From positions 1-11,639 of the forward strand of contig DMRT01000277.1 of assembly GCA_003455235.1 (NCBI GenBank): a stretch of DNA of 11,639 nt, written 5' to 3'. This stretch comes from Chitinophagaceae bacterium. Lineage in GTDB: Bacteria; Bacteroidota; Bacteroidia; Chitinophagales; Chitinophagaceae. Shown here in pieces: positions 8,162 to 11,639 of the stretch. The notes beneath the pieces were generated by a model, which was not told the origin of the DNA, did no database searches, and saw only the letters and a program-made list of their open reading frames with translations. The stretch's first letter is position 1, and each line of letters begins with the position of its first letter. Both the position numbers and the translations under genes were made by a program.

Positions 8162-9811
8162 TTAAGCCGATCCCGTTTTATCCCGGACAATCTGGTCGAG
8201 TGATTTCACCCGTAAAAAGATCAGGATGCCGCCGAGAATGGCTGCCACGGCAATAATGCCGAAGAATATTTTTTTGTCGGGCATTTTATCCCAGAAGCTG
8301 GCCATTACACCCGCCACTTTTCCGCCGATGGAGGTTGATAAGAACCATCCACCCATCATCAGTGCCGTTAACCGGGGCGGGGCCAGTTTGGAAACAAAGG
8401 ATAAGCCGATGGGACTTAAACAGATTTCACTTACAGTGAATACGCCATAGGTAAGGAAAAGCCAGTATGAACTTGCCTTGTGGGTGTAAATACTCGGAAC
8501 CGACATCACCGCAAATACCATCACCAATGCACTTAGTCCGGAGATGATCAATGCCCAGGCGAATTTGCTAGCCGTGCTCACCGGTTTGCCCCGTCTCGAT
8601 CGCCAGGCAAAGAAGGCGATCAGAATAGGTGTGAAAGCAACAATAAAGCCCGGGTTAATCGATTGGAATAGTTCCGTATTACCCACTTTGGCAACGCCGC
8701 TTGCCGGCCATTTTTCTTTTGGCATGTTCACAAAATAGGGATCGGGCCCCATGGCTTTAACCGCATGGCCTGAATCATCGGTTACCACTCTCATATAACT
8801 GTCGAGACTGTCTGTTTGCTGTGGTGCTGTTTCCAGTTTCTGCAACGCATAAACCGCATCCGCCGGTGCTTCCATAAACTCCGGGATCGACCGGTCCGTA
8901 TGTGATTCAGCCCAGATGGTTAGCCCGGTGGAGTTCTGGTTGTAGATGGTCCAGAATATCACGGACACGGCAAATACAAATAATAAGGCACCAATGCCTT
9001 TTTTATCCTGCCCGGTTTCTTTTCTCCATAAACCAATATAAAAGATGATAACCGGGATACAAGCAAAAATGAAAGCGTCCGCTGAATCGCTTCCGAAAAA
9101 ATTGCCCGGGATGATCCAGCCAATAGCGGCAAATACCAGCATGGGGAGGAACACCGTACCCAGGATTTTGGAAGTAGGTGTATCGCCGGGCTGCATTGGT
9201 TTTTTTACATCGTAATCTTTTACGTGCTTCAGGCTGAAGGCAAGGGTGATCAACCCAATGATCAGCCCGATGCCTGCTGCTGAAAATGCAGCCTGCCAGC
9301 TGATCCTGTTACGGAGGATGGCCGCAACAAAATTGCAAAAGAAGGCGCCGATATTAATACCCATGTAAAAGATGTTGTAGGCATTATCTTTCAGCGGCCG
9401 CAGGTCTTCCCGGTTATACATATTGCCCAGTAAGGTGGAAATGTTGGGCTTAAAGAAGCCATTGCCGATGATAATAAGGGCCATGGCAATATAAGCGGTG
9501 TACTCACCCGGCAGGGCAATGGTAAGATAGCCGGCCGCCATTAGTGATCCGCCGATAAAGATGGATTTGATATAACCCAGGTACCTGTCGGCAAGCAACC
9601 CCCCGATGAACGGCGTAAGATAAACCAGCGCAATAAAGGTTCCCACCACATCAGCGCCTAACGCACGGGGCAGTCCTCTTCCGGTATTATTGGTAAGAAA
9701 AAGAAACAGGATACCCACCATCAAATAATACCCGAACCGTTCCCACATTTCAGTAAAAAACAGTACGTATAGACCTTTGGGATGTTTGCCCACCTTTGCT
9801 TGATCACTCAT
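8162..9811 (-). CDS. POT/PTR2-family peptide:proton symporter (POT-A)
   Basis: 549-residue inner-membrane transporter of the proton-dependent oligopeptide family, paralogous to the gene at 4414-6051 along its whole length. It has E21-x-x-E24-R25-F26 in TM1, K121 in GNGFFKPNIS (TM4), FYMGINIGAF (148-157) and E462 in TM10 (VSEICLSPIG). TM7 reads IYNQNSTGLTIWAE, with N291 where some POT proteins have a proton-binding glutamate. A loop of about 75 residues (312-385) lies between TM7 and TM8 and is expected in the periplasm. Its sequence differs from that of the paralogue except for a shared YF-x-N core (Y359-F360-V361-N362). It is the first gene of the leftward cluster, divergent from purD, and is followed by a strong terminator. 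The start follows an A/T-rich leader without Shine-Dalgarno. Role: import of short peptides; specificity unknown. Confidence 0.95.
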   Translation of the reverse strand: MSDQAKVGKHPKGLYVLFFTEMWERFGYYLMVGILFLFLTNNTGRGLPRALGADVVGTFIALVYLTPFIGGLLADRYLGYIKSIFIGGSLMAAGYLTIALPGEYTAYIAMALIIIGNGFFKPNISTLLGNMYNREDLRPLKDNAYNIFYMGINIGAFFCNFVAAILRNRISWQAAFSAAGIGLIIGLITLAFSLKHVKDYDVKKPMQPGDTPTSKILGTVFLPMLVFAAIGWIIPGNFFGSDSADAFIFACIPVIIFYIGLWRKETGQDKKGIGALLFVFAVSVIFWTIYNQNSTGLTIWAESHTDRSIPEFMEAPADAVYALQKLETAPQQTDSLDSYMRVVTDDSGHAVKAMGPDPYFVNMPKEKWPASGVAKVGNTELFQSINPGFIVAFTPILIAFFAWRSRRGKPVSTASKFAWALIISGLSALVMVFAVMSVPSIYTHKASSYWLFLTYGVFTVSEICLSPIGLSFVSKLAPPRLTALMMGGWFLSTSIGGKVAGVMASFWDKMPDKKIFFGIIAVAAILGGILIFLRVKSLDQIVRDKTGSA

Positions 9812-10048
9812 AAATAGAAGTTTTTAAATGCTTGTAGTTGGTTTATCAACCCAAAATAGTGAAATTATAGGTAGGGCCGTCCATTTAACCGGGGCTATTT
9901 TTTAAACGGATACCACCTGTACTGCTTTGGCAGAACCGGTAAAAGCGGACCGGCGCCGGTGTTTTCAAAAATATATCATGGAAATACGATGGCAGAATTT
10001 TAAATTCGCAATCCTAATGTTCAAGCTTATCCAAAACTTCATTCATCA
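9812..10048. promoter_or_regulatory. Divergent intergenic region between POT-A and purD
   Basis: 237 bp separating two divergently transcribed genes, so it should hold promoters for both. It contains a perfect 12-bp palindrome ACCGGCGCCGGT (9949-9960), with a second ACCGGT at 9935-9940. On the minus strand CCGTTTAA and TTAAATGG (about 9890-9918) can pair across a C-rich loop. The nearest thing to a Bacteroidota -7 box for purD is TAATGTTC (10015-10022), two mismatches from TAnnTTTG and with no good -33 box; for POT-A, TATTTTG near 9854-9860 is one base short of the consensus. Neither is strong enough to call. Confidence 0.45.
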
Positions 10049-11341
10049 ATGAAAATTCTCCTCATCGGCTCCGGTGGCCGGGAACATGCACTGGCATGGA
10101 AATTAAAACAAAGCCCTTTGTGCGATGACCTGTTCATTGCTCCGGGTAATGCCGGTACGGCTTTGTGCGGTACCAACCTGTCCATCGGTGTATCGGATTT
10201 TGAACGGTTGGGAGCTGCCTGTATGGAGCATGGGATTGAGATGGTCCTGGTAGGCCCGGAAGAACCCCTGGTGAATGGCATTTACGATTACTTTAAAAGT
10301 AAGCCCGGGCTGGATAAGATCAAACTGATCGGCCCTTCCAAGGAAGCATCACAGCTGGAAGGCAGCAAGGCCTTTGCCAAGTCGTTTATGAAAAAGCATG
10401 GCATACCCACGGCGGCTTACGCTGAATTCAGTGCGGATACCTATATGGAAGGGGTGAACTACATCAAAGCCCACGCCCTGCCCATTGTGCTAAAGGCCGA
10501 CGGGCTTGCGGCCGGTAAGGGCGTGCTCATCTGCCAGCATCACCTGGAAGCCATGTCGGAATTTGACCTGATGCTGCACCGGGCCAAGTTTGGCGAAGCC
10601 GGTAAGCGGGTGGTTATTGAAGAGTTTCTGAAAGGGATCGAACTTAGTATGTTCGTACTTACGGATGGCGATCATTATATCCTGTTGCCGGAAGCAAAGG
10701 ATTACAAACGGGTGGGCGCCGGAGATACCGGGCTCAATACCGGCGGCATGGGTGCGGTAAGTCCCCTGCCTTTTGTAGACGATGCGTTCCTTGAAAAAGT
10801 GAAAAAACAGGTCATTGAACCCACCATTGCCGGGCTGAAACAGGACAGGCTGGAATACAAGGGTTTCATCTTCCTGGGACTGATGAACGATAATGGCGAT
10901 CCCAAAGTGATTGAGTACAACTGCCGTCTCGGCGATCCTGAGACCGAAGTGGTGATCCCACGGATAAAGAGCGACCTGGTGGAGATTCTTATGGCCACTT
11001 CTGAAAAAAGGCTGCATGAAATCAGCCTTGATATAGACGACCGTTCGGCGGCCACGGTGGTGGCGGTCAGCGGCGGCTATCCCGGCGATTATAAAAAAGG
11101 CAAAGAGATCAGCGGGCTGGAAGAAACCAGCTTCGACGATACCATCGTATTCCTCGCCGGCACCAAAAGAGAGGGCAGCAAGGTGTTAACCAATGGCGGG
11201 CGGGTGCTGGCCGTTACCTCGTTCGGATCAAACATCACTGAAGCAGCCGAACAATCCAACTACATGATGGAGCAACTGTTTTTTGAAGACATGTATTTCC
11301 GTCCCGACATCGGGTATGAATTCAAAGCCGTAGAAAACTGA
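10049..11341 (+). CDS. purD: Phosphoribosylamine-glycine ligase (GARS)
   Basis: 430-residue cytosolic enzyme, full length for PurD. It joins glycine to 5-phosphoribosylamine with ATP to give glycinamide ribonucleotide, the second step of de novo purine synthesis. The N-terminal domain has GSGGREHA (7-14) and GPEEPLVNG (69-77). The ATP-grasp part has SKAFAK (106-111), the glycine-rich KADGLAAGKGV (149-159), EEF (201-203), TGGMGAVSP (231-239) and the metal/phosphate-binding segment EYNCRLGDPETE (289-300). A C-terminal domain with AVSGGYPGDY follows. All expected motifs are present. The start ATG follows TTCATTCATCA, without a Shine-Dalgarno, as usual for Bacteroidota. It is a monocistronic-looking gene, divergent from POT-A, with no other purine gene next to it in this window. 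A weak hairpin (TGCAG 11343-11347 with CTGCA 11362-11366, then T6 at 11374-11379) might end its transcript. Confidence 0.97.
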   Translation: MKILLIGSGGREHALAWKLKQSPLCDDLFIAPGNAGTALCGTNLSIGVSDFERLGAACMEHGIEMVLVGPEEPLVNGIYDYFKSKPGLDKIKLIGPSKEASQLEGSKAFAKSFMKKHGIPTAAYAEFSADTYMEGVNYIKAHALPIVLKADGLAAGKGVLICQHHLEAMSEFDLMLHRAKFGEAGKRVVIEEFLKGIELSMFVLTDGDHYILLPEAKDYKRVGAGDTGLNTGGMGAVSPLPFVDDAFLEKVKKQVIEPTIAGLKQDRLEYKGFIFLGLMNDNGDPKVIEYNCRLGDPETEVVIPRIKSDLVEILMATSEKRLHEISLDIDDRSAATVVAVSGGYPGDYKKGKEISGLEETSFDDTIVFLAGTKREGSKVLTNGGRVLAVTSFGSNITEAAEQSNYMMEQLFFEDMYFRPDIGYEFKAVEN

Positions 11342-11425
11342 TTGCAGATTTTCTTTCCTGCCTGCACAATAACTTTTTTGAGAAGGAGTTTTTATCATAC
11401 CCTGCAATTCACAACATTCTTGTAA

Positions 11426-11639
11426 ATGTTGAAAAATAAAGGGTTTGGCGTTGTTATTTCAAATATTTTCCACCAACTTTTCTTATGGATTCTCCGGGCC
11501 TTATTTCCAGGATTACACGGGCCAGTTCTGGGCCAGGGCGGCTGGTCAGGACGGTTCGGCTACCAATATCGTACTACGCTGGTTTTATCCCCTGCAACCA
11601 GGGTTTTATTATCCCGATACCAACAAGCACGTCGGTGAT
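11426..11639 (+). CDS. Probable exported protein, N-terminal fragment with apparent start-region frameshift
   Basis: The window ends inside this gene. The protein-like frame runs from 11433 to 11639, with the in-frame stop TGA at 11430-11432. From about residue 18 it reads SYGFSGPYFQDYTGQFWARA, then after AGQDGSATNIVL it continues RWFYPLQPGFYYPD. This is aromatic- and glycine-rich, like exported Bacteroidota proteins I have seen but cannot name. It is preceded by KIKGLALLFQIFSTN, which looks like a signal-peptide n- and h-region. No ATG lies in this frame. The only nearby ATG (11426-11428) opens another frame, MLKNKGFG, whose downstream translation looks random. Removing one A from the A5 run at 11432-11436 joins them as MLKIKGLALLFQIF, a good signal peptide. 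Otherwise the start would be TTG at 11445. Function not recognised. Confidence 0.5.

Noticed and set aside
10490..11017. 175-codon minus-strand frame within purD
   Set aside because: Antisense to the ATP-grasp core, where all conserved PurD motifs are on the plus strand.

Overview
The window looks like a chromosomal segment from a member of the Bacteroidota, most likely the Chitinophagaceae or a relative. This is inferred from four things: start codons preceded by A/T-rich leaders without clear Shine-Dalgarno sequences; a CHASE3/multi-PAS/GAF sensor kinase paired with a NarL-type regulator; paired POT transporters of the type carrying an extra periplasmic loop; and a PurD with the YNCRLGDPETE form of its C-terminal motif. 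No tRNA, rRNA, CRISPR array, transposase or phage gene was seen.

Layout. Five genes run leftward on the minus strand, in transcription order: POT peptide transporter A (9811-8162), an OPT-family transporter (8081-6084), POT peptide transporter B (6051-4414), a 1132-residue hybrid-input sensor histidine kinase (4088-690) and a NarL/LuxR-type response regulator (677-36). Two genes run rightward: purD (10049-11341) and the start of an apparently exported protein cut by the window end (about 11426-11639).

The three transporters form a peptide-uptake cluster. A strong intrinsic terminator lies between POT-A and OPT, only about 25 nt before the OPT start, so the cluster may be split by attenuation. 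OPT and POT-B are 32 bp apart and probably co-transcribed. A 325-bp gap follows. It holds a 116-bp imperfect inverted repeat that resembles a class of dispersed intergenic repeats, plus a small AT-rich inverted repeat, and then comes the two-component pair (12-bp gap between kinase and regulator). The order fits a sensor that might control or be co-expressed with peptide uptake, but nothing in the sequence proves this.

The divergent region between POT-A and purD (237 bp) holds a perfect 12-bp palindrome and no convincing promoter boxes. purD is a complete housekeeping purine-biosynthesis gene with no obvious functional link to its neighbours. After purD, a protein-like reading frame has no ATG of its own. 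The only good ATG is in another frame, and a one-base change in an A5 run would join the two into a signal-peptide-bearing N-terminus.

Most of the window is ordinary core genome. The points worth a second look are the transporter cluster with its internal terminator, the transporters' extra periplasmic loop and altered TM7 position, the intergenic inverted repeat, and the broken-looking start of the last gene.
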